Below, one piece after another: positions 33,271-44,326 of a DNA stretch of 64,000 nucleotides. The translations under genes were made by a program, and so were the position numbers. Position 1 is the stretch's first letter, and every line of letters begins with the position of its first letter. Below the pieces are notes generated by a model. The model was not told the DNA's origin, searched no databases, and saw only the letters and a list, made by a program, of their open reading frames with translations. The DNA lies in contig JAGBHE010000076.1 in the NCBI GenBank assembly GCA_017935675.1, positions 49,947-113,946 of the forward strand, read 5' to 3'. The DNA is from Clostridia bacterium. GTDB lineage: Bacteria > Bacillota > Clostridia > UBA1381.

Positions 33271-34785
33271 TTATTCGGCATTTCTTACGGCTTCCGCATG
33301 CTCAGCCTGGGTTTCGGGATATGCGGACAGCATCGGCTCAATATCTTCATCTGTCTTCTTTATTTTTCTTTGTACATAGTTCTTTGTAATCTTAAACACA
33401 ATTCCGCTGAGGACAAGCACACCGATAAGGTTAGGTATAGCCATAAGCCCGTTAAGCGTATCGGCGATGTCCCATGCAAGTGACAGATTCATCGTAGCGC
33501 CTATATATACAAAAATCACGAAAATAAATTTGTAAACATATGTTGCCTTTGTTCCGAGCAGATATTCCATGGACTTCGTTCCGTAGAAAGACCATCCGAG
33601 CATGGTTGAAAATGCGAAAAACAGCGTTGCAATTGCCACAAACACACCTGCGAAATTATGTATTGTGTTCTGAAAAGCATATGTAACAAGGGAAGCACCC
33701 TCAAGTCCTTCCTTGACAAGAGCGCCTGTTGACAGGTCGATAGCTCCCGAGGAAAGAATGGTAATGGCAGTCAGCGTACATATTATAATAGTGTCAAAGA
33801 ACACCTCGAAAATGCCCCACATTCCCTGCACAACCGGCTCCTTTACATCTGAAGCCGAATGAACCATAACAGAAGAACCGAGTCCCGCTTCATTTGAGAA
33901 AACTCCTCTTTTCAGTCCCATTGTAACAGCGTTCTTAAGAAGCGTTCCGGCAAAAGCGCCGCTGACAGCGTCAAAACCGAAAGCGCCTCTGAATATTGCA
34001 CCGAACACTGCCGGTATCTGTTTTATATTTGCAAAAACTATAAATAACGTACCTATTACATATAAAGCCGCCATAAAGGGTACAACCTTTTCGGTTACTT
34101 TTCCTATTCTTTTTATTCCGCCGATTATAATAAGGGCAATAAGCAGAGCAATGACAGCACCTGTTATTCTGATATCAATCTGAGGAAGACCGAGGGGAAC
34201 AAATGCATCCTTAAGGGTATTGGCTATATTATTTACCTGTGTCATGTTTCCTATACCGAATGACGCAAGCACACAAAATATTGAAAAAATAACGGCAAGC
34301 ACCTTTCCGAGCTTTTTAATACCGCCCTTAAATCCGTTTTCAAGGTAATACATGGCGCCCCCGCACCATTCTCCCTTATCGTTTTTCTTTCTGAAAAAAA
34401 TTCCGAGAACATTTTCCGAATAATTTGTCATCATTCCGAAAAACGCGGAAAGCCACATCCAGAAAACAGCTCCCGGTCCGCCGACTGCAATAGCTGTGGC
34501 AACACCTGCAATATTACCCGTTCCGACAGTTGCCGCAAGAGCGGTGGATAACGCCTGAAACTGAGAAATTGCCTTTTTATCCTTTGTTTTTATAACAGAC
34601 TTCTTTTTAAAAATTGCAAAAAAGGTTTCTTTTGAAACATACTTTGCATGGGTTACCTGAAAAAATCCAGTCCTGGCAGTCATGTAAATTCCGGTAGCAA
34701 TAATAAGCACCAGCATCGGAACTCCCCAGACAACACCGTTAATCTTACCGTTTATCTCCGCAAGTATCTTCACAAACTCATCCAT
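33271..34785 (-). CDS. Sodium:alanine/glycine symporter, AGCS family
   Basis: 504 residues with about 11 transmembrane segments. Family signatures include ATAVGTGNIAGVATAIAVGG (Na+/substrate site) near residues 90-110 and GLKRGVFSNEAGLGSS in the middle. Imports alanine or glycine with Na+. The ATG at 34785 is preferred to a GTG at 34797 that overlaps the GGACGG ribosome binding site. It is divergent from the DHHW gene. The ~90-base leader has GGAGC-AAC-GCTCC and other small hairpins but no glycine riboswitch core that I can recognise. Confidence 0.92.
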   Translation of the reverse strand: MDEFVKILAEINGKINGVVWGVPMLVLIIATGIYMTARTGFFQVTHAKYVSKETFFAIFKKKSVIKTKDKKAISQFQALSTALAATVGTGNIAGVATAIAVGGPGAVFWMWLSAFFGMMTNYSENVLGIFFRKKNDKGEWCGGAMYYLENGFKGGIKKLGKVLAVIFSIFCVLASFGIGNMTQVNNIANTLKDAFVPLGLPQIDIRITGAVIALLIALIIIGGIKRIGKVTEKVVPFMAALYVIGTLFIVFANIKQIPAVFGAIFRGAFGFDAVSGAFAGTLLKNAVTMGLKRGVFSNEAGLGSSVMVHSASDVKEPVVQGMWGIFEVFFDTIIICTLTAITILSSGAIDLSTGALVKEGLEGASLVTYAFQNTIHNFAGVFVAIATLFFAFSTMLGWSFYGTKSMEYLLGTKATYVYKFIFVIFVYIGATMNLSLAWDIADTLNGLMAIPNLIGVLVLSGIVFKITKNYVQRKIKKTDEDIEPMLSAYPETQAEHAEAVRNAE

Positions 34786-34883
34786 GTTGTATAGCACCGT
34801 CCTTAAAAAATATAACCTACGTGCAATCGTTCACAAGCCCCATTTCAAGCGAGCTTGATGGAGCGTTGCTCCGATTTAAATTT

Positions 34884-34912
34884 ATTTTATCATATATAAT
34901 TAATTTTGTCAA
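34884..34912 (-). promoter_or_regulatory. Promoter of the alanine symporter gene
   Basis: TTGACA (34912-34907), 17 bases, TAAAAT (34889-34884), minus strand. Confidence 0.6.
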
Positions 34913-34932
34913 TTATTTTTTAGATAAAAGTC

Positions 34933-34961
34933 TTGAAATCAGTCGAAATATAGTATATAAT
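34933..34961 (+). promoter_or_regulatory. Promoter of the DHHW-family gene
   Basis: TTGAAA (34933-34938), 17 bases, TATAAT (34956-34961); divergent from the symporter promoter with 20 bases between the two -35 boxes. Confidence 0.6.
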
Positions 34962-35027
34962 GTAATAAAAGCAGCAGAAGTACTCTGCCGGAATAAATCA
35001 TATGTCAAAAAACGGGAGATATTAATT

Positions 35028-36443
35028 ATGACATCAAGGATTCTGAAAAAAGCATTATGCGCATTTATGGTTGTTGCTGCAATCAGTCTCGGAACCACCG
35101 GTTCCGAAGCAGACAAAACAGGTATTACTCTATATGCCGACCGGGGATTGGCAACAAAGAACGATATTGATACGGAAATAGCCGCAGCTCCGATTAAATA
35201 CAAATACAAGGTTTATGTGCCTGTCGATGATGTCCTGAAGCTGTGCGGCTTTACCCTTGGCTGGGACCCGTCAAGCAACTCTGTTGTTGCGGCAAGGGAC
35301 GGGCATGTAAGCTACATTGTCTACGGCACAAAAACAGGCATATTGTGGGTTGATGATCAAAGATATGAATTTGAAACTCCGCCTCTCGTGTATAACGGCA
35401 CCGCCTTTATTAGCCTTGAAATGTTTGCAAAGCTTTCCGATGACGATATTTACATTGTAGGAGACCCTGCAATGATAAAAAAAGATATGCGTGATACTCT
35501 TCAGAGCACATACATAAGCGATAATTTCAGGCTGTCCGGCAGGGGCGCAACATATAACAGCATCACTGTCATAGGCAACACCGGCATGGAGCTTCTTTAT
35601 ATACCTGACAGCTCAGCATCCGCATATGCATCAATGGTCAACGCTGTTGCCGATGCACTTCCGTATGTCAACGTATATAACATAGCCGTTCCCACAGCAT
35701 GCGAGTTTTATGCGCCGAGAAGCATGTATACAAATCAGACCGCCGGAATCAAAAAAATATATGAGCAGCTGAGCGATAAAGTTACTCCGATTAATGTTGT
35801 AAAACCTCTTATGGAGCATGCAAATGAGTTTATTTATTTCAGAACCGACCACCACTGGACTCAGAGGGGTGCATACTACGCGTACAAGGAATATATGGAG
35901 GTAAAGGGTGAGCAGGTTCCGCCTCTTGAAAGCTTTAAGACGGTAAATTCATACAATCATGTGGGCTCCTTTGCTTCATTCATGAATGGTACTCCCGGTG
36001 CTTCGGTAATGCGCGCAAACCCCGATTTACTGGAGCGGTTTATGCCGGTTTATTCTGCAGAGGGAGCTGCGTACAATGACTGCAATATGAAAAAATACCG
36101 CTGCTCTCTTCAGCTTGTGTACCCCGGCTTTAACTCGTATTCGGCGTTTATAGGCGGCGACAATCCCCTGGCGGTATTTCACACCTCAAATACCAACGGC
36201 AAAAAGCTTGTTGTTATAAAGGAATCCTTCGGAACGGCATTTTCCTCATGGGCAGCAAATAACTACGAATATATATTCGTAATAGATCCGAGAAAATTCA
36301 ACGGGTTTAATGGTAACAACGAACCCTTTAACCTCAAGAATTTTTATATGACCCACAGGTTTGACGATCTTGTTATAATAAACTATCCCGGAACTATATC
36401 CTCCTCATCTTACAGATCGTCTGTACTTAAAATGCTTTATTAA
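35028..36443 (+). CDS. Exported DHHW-family protein with a copper-amine-oxidase-N-like domain
   Basis: 471 residues. A signal peptide (MTSRILKKALCAFMVVAAIS, cleavage near SEA) is followed by a copper-amine-oxidase N-terminal-like module (about 50-120; VYVPVDDVLKLCGFTLGWDP, then YNGTAFISLEMFAKL), a wall-associated fold common in Clostridia that needs no copper. Residues about 135-470 form a DHHW/AlgX-like SGNH domain with RTDHHWTQRGAYYAY and KLVVIKESFGTAFS. DHHW proteins often accompany O-acetylation of exopolysaccharides with an MBOAT partner, but none is in this window. GGGAGAT precedes the ATG. Confidence 0.8.
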   Translation: MTSRILKKALCAFMVVAAISLGTTGSEADKTGITLYADRGLATKNDIDTEIAAAPIKYKYKVYVPVDDVLKLCGFTLGWDPSSNSVVAARDGHVSYIVYGTKTGILWVDDQRYEFETPPLVYNGTAFISLEMFAKLSDDDIYIVGDPAMIKKDMRDTLQSTYISDNFRLSGRGATYNSITVIGNTGMELLYIPDSSASAYASMVNAVADALPYVNVYNIAVPTACEFYAPRSMYTNQTAGIKKIYEQLSDKVTPINVVKPLMEHANEFIYFRTDHHWTQRGAYYAYKEYMEVKGEQVPPLESFKTVNSYNHVGSFASFMNGTPGASVMRANPDLLERFMPVYSAEGAAYNDCNMKKYRCSLQLVYPGFNSYSAFIGGDNPLAVFHTSNTNGKKLVVIKESFGTAFSSWAANNYEYIFVIDPRKFNGFNGNNEPFNLKNFYMTHRFDDLVIINYPGTISSSSYRSSVLKMLY

Positions 36444-36486
36444 AAAAACTCCGGCGCAAAGTGAAAAGCTGCGCCGGAGTTTTTTT
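36443..36486. terminator. Bidirectional terminator between the DHHW gene and the V-ATPase operon
   Basis: ACTCCGGCGCA (36448-36458) pairs perfectly with TGCGCCGGAGT (36470-36480), with A run before and T run after. Confidence 0.9.
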
Positions 36487-37132
36487 ATCTCTGATTGTGC
36501 TTTGCCTCTATATTTTCGGCAATCATCATATCCTTGACCTTCAGAAGCCTTGTTGTGTTGCTTCTGTCATTTTCCTCTATCTTCATGCGTATAAATTTTA
36601 TTGTATCCTGATAATTCGGTATCATCACATATTCAAGGGAATTAACACGGCGTCTTGTTTTCTCAAGTTCCGCCGCAAGCCTTGCCACAGCTCCTTCAAG
36701 CTCGGCAAGGTGTATTATTTTATCCTTGTAGCCGTCAAGAAGAGCTATGCTTTGTGCAAGCTCCGGAGCCGCAAAATCCTCTGAGCACGAGGGCGGATTA
36801 TTGGTTTTCTCATATGAAAATACAGGAATGGGAACGCTCATTACATTTTTTTCGGCAACATCCAGGCTTATTTCCTTTCCGCCCATAAGCAGAGCAGTTT
36901 TAAACTCCTGCTCCCCCATTATTGCAGACGCCATGGCAAAGCCCTTATTCACGTTTCCGACAGCGCTCTCCAGCTCCCGCCGCAGCTCACGGCATTCCCT
37001 GGCTATTATGAGGAACTGACGCATCATTTCATCACATTTATCCTTAAGAAGCTTATGACCGCTGACAGCTATTCTGTACTCCTTTTTAAGCCTTGTAAGC
37101 TCCATTCTTGTGGCATTAACGTTCAGAATCAT
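36485..37132 (-). CDS. ntpD: V-type ATP synthase subunit D
   Basis: Central rotor shaft of the V1 sector. 215 residues, nearly all alpha-helical coiled coil, with the family N-terminus NVNATRMELTRLKKEYRIA and C-terminal RRVNSLEYVMIPNYQDTIKFI. Last gene of the operon, 7 bases after subunit B, before a strong terminator. Confidence 0.95.
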   Translation of the reverse strand: MILNVNATRMELTRLKKEYRIAVSGHKLLKDKCDEMMRQFLIIARECRELRRELESAVGNVNKGFAMASAIMGEQEFKTALLMGGKEISLDVAEKNVMSVPIPVFSYEKTNNPPSCSEDFAAPELAQSIALLDGYKDKIIHLAELEGAVARLAAELEKTRRRVNSLEYVMIPNYQDTIKFIRMKIEENDRSNTTRLLKVKDMMIAENIEAKHNQR

Positions 37133-37139
37133 TTACAGT

Positions 37140-38516
37140 TCACCTCTCAGACGGCTTGTAATACATATCAATATATTTTGTATCAATACGCTTAAGCTCC
37201 TCCCTGGGAAGCATTGAAAGAAGCTCCCAGCCTATATCCATGGTCTCCGAAACCGAGCGGTCGGTGTCATAGCCCTGGGAAACATATCTTTTTTCAAATT
37301 CTTCGGCAAATTCCGCATACTTCTTGTCAAGGTCTGAAAGAGCACCTTCTCCGAGTATTGCCATAAGCTCCTTCGCATCCTTGCCTGAAGCGTAAGCCGC
37401 AAAAAGCTGATTCATTGTATTTGCATGGTCGGCACGGGTCTTTCCCTCACCTATACCCTTATCCTTAAGTCTTGAAAGAGACGGCAGCACATCGATGGGA
37501 GGCACCACATTTTTTCTGTACAAATCACGGCTGAGAATAATCTGCCCCTCCGTTATATAGCCTGTAAGGTCGGGGATAGGATGAGTTTTATCGTCCTCCG
37601 GCATGGTCAGAATCGGAATAAGGGTTATACTTCCCTTTTTACCGCGTATTCTTCCCGCACGTTCATAAAGGGTCGCAAGGTCGGTGTACATATATCCCGG
37701 ATAACCGCGCCGTCCCGGAACCTCCTTACGGGCAGCGGAAACCTCACGGAGGGCGTCCGCATAGTTTGTTATATCGGTTATTATTACAAGAACATGCATA
37801 TCCTCGTGGAATGCAAGATACTCTGCCGCCGTAAGCGCCATACGCGGGGTAGCGATTCGTTCAATAGCCGGGTCGTTCGCAAGGTTTACAAAAAGCACTG
37901 TTCTTTCCATAGCACCTGTACGCTTGAAATCCTGGATAAAGAAATCCGCTTCTTCATATGTTATACCTACAGCCGCAAACACAACGGCAAACTTTTCATT
38001 GCTCCCCAAAACCTTTGCCTGACGGGCAATCTGTGCCGCAAGATTTGCGTGAGGCAGACCGCTTCCCGAAAAAATAGGAAGCTTCTGACCGCGGACAAGG
38101 GTATTCAATCCGTCAATAGCTGAAATTCCCGTCTGAATAAATTCCTCAGGGTACATTCTTGCAGTAGGATTCATCGGTGTTCCGTTTATGTCGAGATATT
38201 CCTCCGCAATGGGCTCCGAGCCGCCGTCAATTGGGTTTCCGAAGCCGTCAAATATTCTTCCGAGCATGTCCGGCGACACACCGAGCTGAATGCCGTGCCC
38301 TAAAAATCTTACACGGCTGTTTTCCATATTAATTCCGGCACCGCTTTCAAAAAGCTGAACAAGAGCACGGTCACGGTCAATTTCAAGAACCCTGCATCGC
38401 CGTTTTTCACCGTTTTGCAGAATTATTTCTCCGATTTCGTCATATGCAACATCCGTAACTCCCGTTACCATCATCAGCGGTCCGGCAACCTCTCTGATTG
38501 TTCTGTATTCTCTCAT
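37140..38516 (-). CDS. ntpB: V-type ATP synthase subunit B
   Basis: Non-catalytic nucleotide-binding subunit of the V1 hexamer. 458 residues. It has [21 protein letters not shown] in place of a proper P-loop, which distinguishes B from A, and the [21 protein letters not shown] segment. One base separates it from the stop of subunit A. Confidence 0.96.
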   Translation of the reverse strand: MREYRTIREVAGPLMMVTGVTDVAYDEIGEIILQNGEKRRCRVLEIDRDRALVQLFESGAGINMENSRVRFLGHGIQLGVSPDMLGRIFDGFGNPIDGGSEPIAEEYLDINGTPMNPTARMYPEEFIQTGISAIDGLNTLVRGQKLPIFSGSGLPHANLAAQIARQAKVLGSNEKFAVVFAAVGITYEEADFFIQDFKRTGAMERTVLFVNLANDPAIERIATPRMALTAAEYLAFHEDMHVLVIITDITNYADALREVSAARKEVPGRRGYPGYMYTDLATLYERAGRIRGKKGSITLIPILTMPEDDKTHPIPDLTGYITEGQIILSRDLYRKNVVPPIDVLPSLSRLKDKGIGEGKTRADHANTMNQLFAAYASGKDAKELMAILGEGALSDLDKKYAEFAEEFEKRYVSQGYDTDRSVSETMDIGWELLSMLPREELKRIDTKYIDMYYKPSER

Positions 38517-38517
38517 A

Positions 38518-40290
38518 TCAGTTCACCGCCTTCAATATACTCTCGGCTCCTGCCTTTTCACTATCGTTTACCTGCTTCTTCATTTCCGACAGGATGCTTT
38601 CATATTCAGCGTTTACCTCTGCCTCGGAAACATATTTTATACGTCCGATACGCTCACGGGCAGGAAGTGAAATAAGCCCTGAAAGCAGATGACCGTCTTC
38701 AAGAGCAGCGCTGCAAAGCTCGTAATATGCAAGTATCAGCTTCATCATAAGATACTGCTTATTATATGAGGAATACGTGTCTACCTCATGGAAAGCGTTC
38801 TGATGAAGAAAATCCTCACGTATAGACCGTGCTGTCTCAAGCTTCATTCTGTCACCGGCACTGAGTGAGTCAATGCCAACAAGACGCACAATTTCATCAA
38901 GCTCCGCCTCGTCCTGAAGCAGACGCATAAGGCTGTGTCTGCACTGCGTAAAGTCCTCACTTACGTTTGCCGCAAACCAGTCCTTCATGTTATCAATATA
39001 AAGGGAATAACTGCTGAGCCAGTTTATCGCCGGGAAGTGACGCTTGTAGGCAAGGCCTGCGTCCAGCCCCCAGAACACCTTGACAATACGAAGCGTTGCC
39101 TGAGCAACAGGCTCTGAAATGTCTCCGCCCGGAGGTGAAACCGCACCTATCATACTGAGTGAGCCCTCACGCCCGTCGCTTCCGAGGGAAATAACACGTC
39201 CGGCACGCTCATAAAAACCGGCAAGCCTGCTTCCGAGATACGCCGGATATCCTTCTTCACCCGGCATTTCTTCAAGACGTCCCGACATTTCACGAAGGGC
39301 CTCTGCCCAGCGTGATGTGGAGTCGGCAAGCAAAACAACCGAATAGCCCATATCCCTGAAATACTCGGCAATCGTTACTCCCGTATATATTGAAGCTTCA
39401 CGGGCTGCAACAGGCATATCGGAGGTGTTGGCAATAAGAACCGTACGCTCCATAAGTGTTTTTCCCGTTTTCGGGTCGCGTATCTCCGGAAATTCGTTAA
39501 GAACGTCTGTCATTTCGTTTCCGCGTTCACCGCAGCCTATATAAACAACTATATCCGCATCGCACCATTTTGCAAGCTGGTGCTGAACAACCGTTTTTCC
39601 GCTTCCGAAGGGACCCGGGACAGTTGCAACGCCGCCTTTTGCAATGGGAAAGAATGTGTCAATAACCCTTTGACCCGTAGGGAGCGGCACTGTCGGAGAC
39701 TGCTTCTGCCTGTACGGTCTGCCGCGGCGAACCGGCCAGCGGCTGAGCATTGTTATATCCTTACCATCAATTTTACATATCGGCTCATCAACGGTGAAAT
39801 CACCCTCTTTTAAGCCGCTTACCGTTCCTTCAATTCCGTAAGGAACCATTATTCTGTGAACAACTGCGTCCGTTTCACGCACAGTTCCGAGAATATCTCC
39901 GGCAGTAACAGCCGCGCCGTCAGACAGCTCCGGAGTAAAGTGCCATTTTTTGCTTCTGTCAAGAGCATCCGTATGAACGCCGCGCAAAAGCCTGTCCCCC
40001 GAAACCTCACGAAGCTTGCCGAGAGGTCTCTGAATACCGTCATAAATACTGCCGATAAGACCGGGACCAAGCTCAACACTCAGAGGAAAGCCAAGACTTC
40101 TTACAGTCTCACCGACTCTGATTCCTGCGGTTTCCTCATATACCTGGATAGATGCAAGATCTCCGTGCATTTCTATTATTTCACCGACCAGCTCTTTTTC
40201 GCTGACATATACAACATCAAACATATCAGCGTCACTCATGCCGCTGGCAACAACAAGCGGGCCGGACACCTTCTGTATTTTACCGCTCAT
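38518..40290 (-). CDS. ntpA: V-type ATP synthase catalytic subunit A
   Basis: 590 residues. The Walker A motif [11 protein letters not shown], the A-type insertion domain (about 110-190) and the [20 protein letters not shown] segment identify the catalytic subunit. The ATG at 40290 follows GAGGAAG; an in-frame TTG two codons earlier is less likely. Confidence 0.96.
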   Translation of the reverse strand: MSGKIQKVSGPLVVASGMSDADMFDVVYVSEKELVGEIIEMHGDLASIQVYEETAGIRVGETVRSLGFPLSVELGPGLIGSIYDGIQRPLGKLREVSGDRLLRGVHTDALDRSKKWHFTPELSDGAAVTAGDILGTVRETDAVVHRIMVPYGIEGTVSGLKEGDFTVDEPICKIDGKDITMLSRWPVRRGRPYRQKQSPTVPLPTGQRVIDTFFPIAKGGVATVPGPFGSGKTVVQHQLAKWCDADIVVYIGCGERGNEMTDVLNEFPEIRDPKTGKTLMERTVLIANTSDMPVAAREASIYTGVTIAEYFRDMGYSVVLLADSTSRWAEALREMSGRLEEMPGEEGYPAYLGSRLAGFYERAGRVISLGSDGREGSLSMIGAVSPPGGDISEPVAQATLRIVKVFWGLDAGLAYKRHFPAINWLSSYSLYIDNMKDWFAANVSEDFTQCRHSLMRLLQDEAELDEIVRLVGIDSLSAGDRMKLETARSIREDFLHQNAFHEVDTYSSYNKQYLMMKLILAYYELCSAALEDGHLLSGLISLPARERIGRIKYVSEAEVNAEYESILSEMKKQVNDSEKAGAESILKAVN

Positions 40291-40306
40291 AAACAACTTC
40301 CTCTCA

Positions 40307-40582
40307 TTAAATTTTACTTCCTACTGCCTTTTCAATAAATCCTTCAATGCGGCTTTCTCCAAGACCCGTTCCGCTTTCGGGAAGCGGAAGCACAACGCAA
40401 AAATCCGAATTTACCTCAAAGAAAAATTCCTCTGTCATATAAATTACCGCATAATTTTCCTTAAGCATCCGCAGAAGTATTTCCTTTGCCTCCTCCCGCG
40501 TGGAAGCATATTCCGTATAAAAACCGATTACACTGTAGCCGCATACACTGTCATAGTCGCCGATAACTCCTATTTTATACAT
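40307..40582 (-). CDS. ntpF: V-type ATP synthase subunit F
   Basis: 91 residues, Rossmann-like subunit that binds D on the rotor; starts [21 protein letters not shown]. It overlaps subunit C by 8 bases and precedes A, the usual C-F-A-B-D order. Confidence 0.92.
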   Translation of the reverse strand: MYKIGVIGDYDSVCGYSVIGFYTEYASTREEAKEILLRMLKENYAVIYMTEEFFFEVNSDFCVVLPLPESGTGLGESRIEGFIEKAVGSKI

Positions 40583-41339
40583 AAGTAATACACAGCCTTT
40601 CCTTTAAGATATCCGGATCAATCCCGGCGCGCTTGCCAAACAGAACCGTACGCAGATTTCTTACCTCGCTGAGCATACCGTAATAAAACCCGAAAACAGG
40701 GTCAACATCAAACACATTGGATTTCCTTGCTTTAAGAAACTCAAGCTTCCTGTTCTGAGCCTCAGTACTAATGCTGCGGAGCTTTCCGAGCAGCTCAAAC
40801 CAGCTTCTAAAAAATGCTTTATCGGAAAGACTTATTCCCGTTTTATAAAACTCACCGTCAATGAACTCCTCGGTTTCCCGTCCGCTGCTGCTTTCCGCCA
40901 GTATTGAATAGCCCTTGCTTATTATTTCGCCGTAAGGCTCCGGGAAGCCGGAAAAATCATTTTCGCGGACCTTTTCATAAATACCGTATGTCCACTCGCT
41001 TGCCGGCTTCTTAAGATACGGTGCCGGATCGGTATTTTCATATACGCATTTGAGTGAAGCCTTTATATTGTAAAAATCATTCTGCAAAATAAACAAATCA
41101 AGCTCCGGCAGTCCGAAGGCCTTAACCGTTTCAAACGCCTCCCGCTCCTTTGCGCGCAGAAGCTCATCAATACCTTTTCCCTGCTCGGCACGTGAAAAAT
41201 ATCCCGAATCAAAGAGTAGCTCCTCCGCCTCCCGGCTGCTGCCGGCCTCAAGCATCCTCAGAAAATCCTCCTGCTTCAGCATCTTGTTTTCAAGACATTT
41301 GAGATTGGACGTTGCGTAAACATAGTCGAAATACTTCAT
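40575..41339 (-). CDS. ntpC: V-type ATP synthase subunit C
   Basis: 254 residues, helical subunit linking the rotor shaft to the K ring (YVYATSNLKCLENKMLKQEDF start, family-like YFDYVYATSN). The usual length is about 320-350, so this is a short form. Frame and overlap with F are intact, so I do not see a frameshift. It starts 11 bases after subunit E. Confidence 0.88.
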   Translation of the reverse strand: MKYFDYVYATSNLKCLENKMLKQEDFLRMLEAGSSREAEELLFDSGYFSRAEQGKGIDELLRAKEREAFETVKAFGLPELDLFILQNDFYNIKASLKCVYENTDPAPYLKKPASEWTYGIYEKVRENDFSGFPEPYGEIISKGYSILAESSSGRETEEFIDGEFYKTGISLSDKAFFRSWFELLGKLRSISTEAQNRKLEFLKARKSNVFDVDPVFGFYYGMLSEVRNLRTVLFGKRAGIDPDILKERLCITYV

Positions 41340-41350
41340 TAATAACCCTC

Positions 41351-41923
41351 CTATGAGCCGATTGCCATGCTCAGCTCATGAATAAGCTCACTGCGCCTTT
41401 CCTCAAGCATCTGATCAAGCATTGCATTTTCCGTAAACCCGTCATAACGCACAAGAAATCCATATCCCGGCACATCCTCACCGCGGCTGAGAGGAACAAG
41501 CTTTTCAAGCCGCTCCATAAAATCCACGGGAAGACGCTCCGCATCCTTGTCACCAAAGCTGATAACGCCGTTTTCACCCTTGCCGAGCTTTGCAAAAACA
41601 TTATAAAGAAAGTCAAAATACTCCTTTTCCGGAAGAGAAACAAGCTTCTGCTTTGCAAGCTCTGTTACATGAGAGAAAAAATCAAGACGCGTTTTTGTCA
41701 GAGCGTTTTTTCTGTTCTTTTCCGCTTCATACTCACTGCTTCCGCAGACAGCAGCAAGCTGCCGCTCCGTATCCGCATCAATCAACGCTTTTTCGGCTTC
41801 GAGACGAGCCGCAGTATCCTTTGCCCGCTCCTGTGCTTTAGCTATTTCAGCACTCATTATTTCTTCCGCTTCAAGGCGCGCATCGTCAATAATTTTCTTC
41901 GATATCCTTGAAATGTCCTCCAT
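41351..41923 (-). CDS. ntpE: V-type ATP synthase subunit E
   Basis: 190 residues, peripheral stalk: N-terminal Ala/Glu/Lys-rich coiled coil (about 1-100) and a globular C-terminal part (GYGFLVRYDGFTENAMLDQML). The ATG at 41923 follows AGGTG; the gene starts inside the subunit K stop region, 9 bases before the K stop codon. Confidence 0.9.
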   Translation of the reverse strand: MEDISRISKKIIDDARLEAEEIMSAEIAKAQERAKDTAARLEAEKALIDADTERQLAAVCGSSEYEAEKNRKNALTKTRLDFFSHVTELAKQKLVSLPEKEYFDFLYNVFAKLGKGENGVISFGDKDAERLPVDFMERLEKLVPLSRGEDVPGYGFLVRYDGFTENAMLDQMLEERRSELIHELSMAIGS

Positions 41924-41931
41924 AATGCACC

Positions 41932-42417
<486 letters not shown>

Positions 42418-42436
42418 TCATCTTTTTATAATAAGT

Positions 42437-42461
42437 TGGTTGAAAAACTGCGTTTTTCTTA
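42437..42461 (+). repeat. Short repeat C copy 2
   Basis: TGGTTGAAAAACTGCGTTTTTCTTA is the exact reverse complement of 26328-26352. It lies in the 87-base gap between V-ATPase subunits I and K and is followed by reiterated AATTCCG units. Confidence 0.6.
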
Positions 42462-42489
42462 AATTCCGAATTCCGAATTCCGCATTGTT

Positions 42490-44319
42490 TTATAAGTCTC
42501 TGTAATATGCGCCGAAGGGTATAAATTTACGCCCTCCGCCTTCATAAAACTTACTGTAGAATTCAACATACTGCAGTCTGTTGGTATGCACATACGCACC
42601 GAGCATGTTTATCGCAAAATTCATTGCATGTCCGATAACAAACACCGCTGCGAACATCAGCACACCGACAACGGATTTTCCTCCGAGGGAACCGAGTATA
42701 TTTATAACCTGAGCAATTACACCCGTTGCAAGTCCGAGAGCCATAAGCCTTGAATATGAAAGAATATCGCTTATATAGCTCGTAATATCATAAAGGCTTA
42801 TAATTCCTCCGAACAGCTTTGCGAATATATTCTTCTTGTCCCTGCCCTGGGTAAGAATCAGCATGACAAACCCGATTATCATAACTGCCATTCCCACCTT
42901 CTGAACCATCGGTGCAACCACGCCGACTGCCGTTATGCAAATACCGAGAAGTGCGATTATCCAGCTTCCCGTATCAAAGACGGCCTCAAAATATCTGCCT
43001 CGGCGCGCCTGCATATAAAACTTAATTGACAGTCCCACTATAATCTGGATAAAGCCGAGGGCAATACTGAAAATCAGCAGCGTCAGCGGCTCACCTGTAG
43101 GATCAATCCACAATGGCTTAAGGGCAATGCTTTTACCGAAAAAGGTTTCTGCGACAGATGTTACGGCGTTTCCGAAAAAGCTTCCGTACATAAGACCCCA
43201 GAAGGTTGTTGAAATACCGCAGAAAAAGAACATTCGCATCATTTTCTGCATTTTATTCTTTTTTATGAAGCCCATATATCCGCAGGCAATAATCATCAGG
43301 AGCCCATATCCCGCATCAGAGAACATCATTCCGAAAAATAAATAGTAAAATACAGCCATAATCGGGTTCGGGTCAATGTCGTCCGCCGAAGGCATGCTGT
43401 AGGTTCCCGTTATATCCTCAACCGGTGCCGCAAAGGCGTTGTTTTTAAACATAACCGGCGCATCATCGCCCGGCTCGCTTATCTCAACATACGCACCTGT
43501 CAGCTCCTTTTTAACCCTTTCAGAGTCCGCTGCGGGAACATATCCGGTAATAATAACAGTTCTTGCAGTCCTTCCTATCTTGTTCTCCGCGTCAATGCGT
43601 TCCTTCTCACGAAGCAGAGGAATTACTGACAGCTCCGATATACGCTTGCCGTATTCCTCAAGCTTTCTGTCAAGCATTTTAAGCTTTTCTTCAAGAGATG
43701 CGATTTTTTGTCCCTGCTCATTTATCCATTCGGACGTAAGAACATTAACCGCGGCCTTTTCCTCCATAAAACCGAGGGAAAGAAGCTTATCGTTTATATT
43801 TCCCATAAACGCTGTCCATATATACGTCCTTCCGCGCGCTTTGGTTATAATTTCAAAATGCGCCAAGGGAGAAATCTTTACAAGCTCCTCCTTGTCAATG
43901 TCTCCGGGTATAAATCCTGTTTTAAACCTTACATGAGCACTTTTCCGCGTTCCGATCGGTACATCAAGTTCCCTGTAGGGCTCCAAAGCCGATACGGAAA
44001 GCTTTATTCTGTTTATCTCGTCAATAAGCTTCTGACGGTGCGCCAGCGCACTCAGGATATCCTCTGCAAGCTGCACGGAATTTTTCTCCGGTTTGTTTTC
44101 AGGCTTGCCCCTTATATATTTTTTTATCTCAGACGCTGCCTTTTCCGTCTGCCTGAGCCTTGACTCAACATCAGCATCGCTTACGGCTTCATGCGTGACA
44201 CCCTTTTCCTCACACCGGTCAATTTCAACTGCACCCAGCCGCTCAAGAGTGTCAAGTATCCGGTCCCCGTCCTCCTTAAGGGCGACAACGGATATTTTTT
44301 TCATCTTAACTATCGCCAA
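42490..44319 (-). CDS. ntpI: V-type ATP synthase subunit I
   Basis: 609 residues: a cytoplasmic N-terminal stalk half (coiled coils, about 1-320) and a C-terminal membrane half with about seven helices (YYLFFGMMFSDAGYGLLMI onward), carrying conserved charged residues of the ion channel. The start is taken as TTG at 44319, 8 bases after GAGGTG, giving MAIVKMKKISVVAL. It begins 7 bases after subunit G/H. Confidence 0.94.
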   Translation of the reverse strand: MAIVKMKKISVVALKEDGDRILDTLERLGAVEIDRCEEKGVTHEAVSDADVESRLRQTEKAASEIKKYIRGKPENKPEKNSVQLAEDILSALAHRQKLIDEINRIKLSVSALEPYRELDVPIGTRKSAHVRFKTGFIPGDIDKEELVKISPLAHFEIITKARGRTYIWTAFMGNINDKLLSLGFMEEKAAVNVLTSEWINEQGQKIASLEEKLKMLDRKLEEYGKRISELSVIPLLREKERIDAENKIGRTARTVIITGYVPAADSERVKKELTGAYVEISEPGDDAPVMFKNNAFAAPVEDITGTYSMPSADDIDPNPIMAVFYYLFFGMMFSDAGYGLLMIIACGYMGFIKKNKMQKMMRMFFFCGISTTFWGLMYGSFFGNAVTSVAETFFGKSIALKPLWIDPTGEPLTLLIFSIALGFIQIIVGLSIKFYMQARRGRYFEAVFDTGSWIIALLGICITAVGVVAPMVQKVGMAVMIIGFVMLILTQGRDKKNIFAKLFGGIISLYDITSYISDILSYSRLMALGLATGVIAQVINILGSLGGKSVVGVLMFAAVFVIGHAMNFAINMLGAYVHTNRLQYVEFYSKFYEGGGRKFIPFGAYYRDL

Positions 44320-44326
44320 AGCATTT

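Noticed and set aside
34786..34880. Glycine riboswitch ahead of the AGCS symporter
   Set aside because: The leader folds into small hairpins, but the conserved glycine-aptamer core could not be recognised on the minus strand.
37581..38123. A 180-codon plus-strand frame inside V-ATPase subunit B
   Set aside because: Antisense to a certain gene, no ribosome binding site, no family resemblance.
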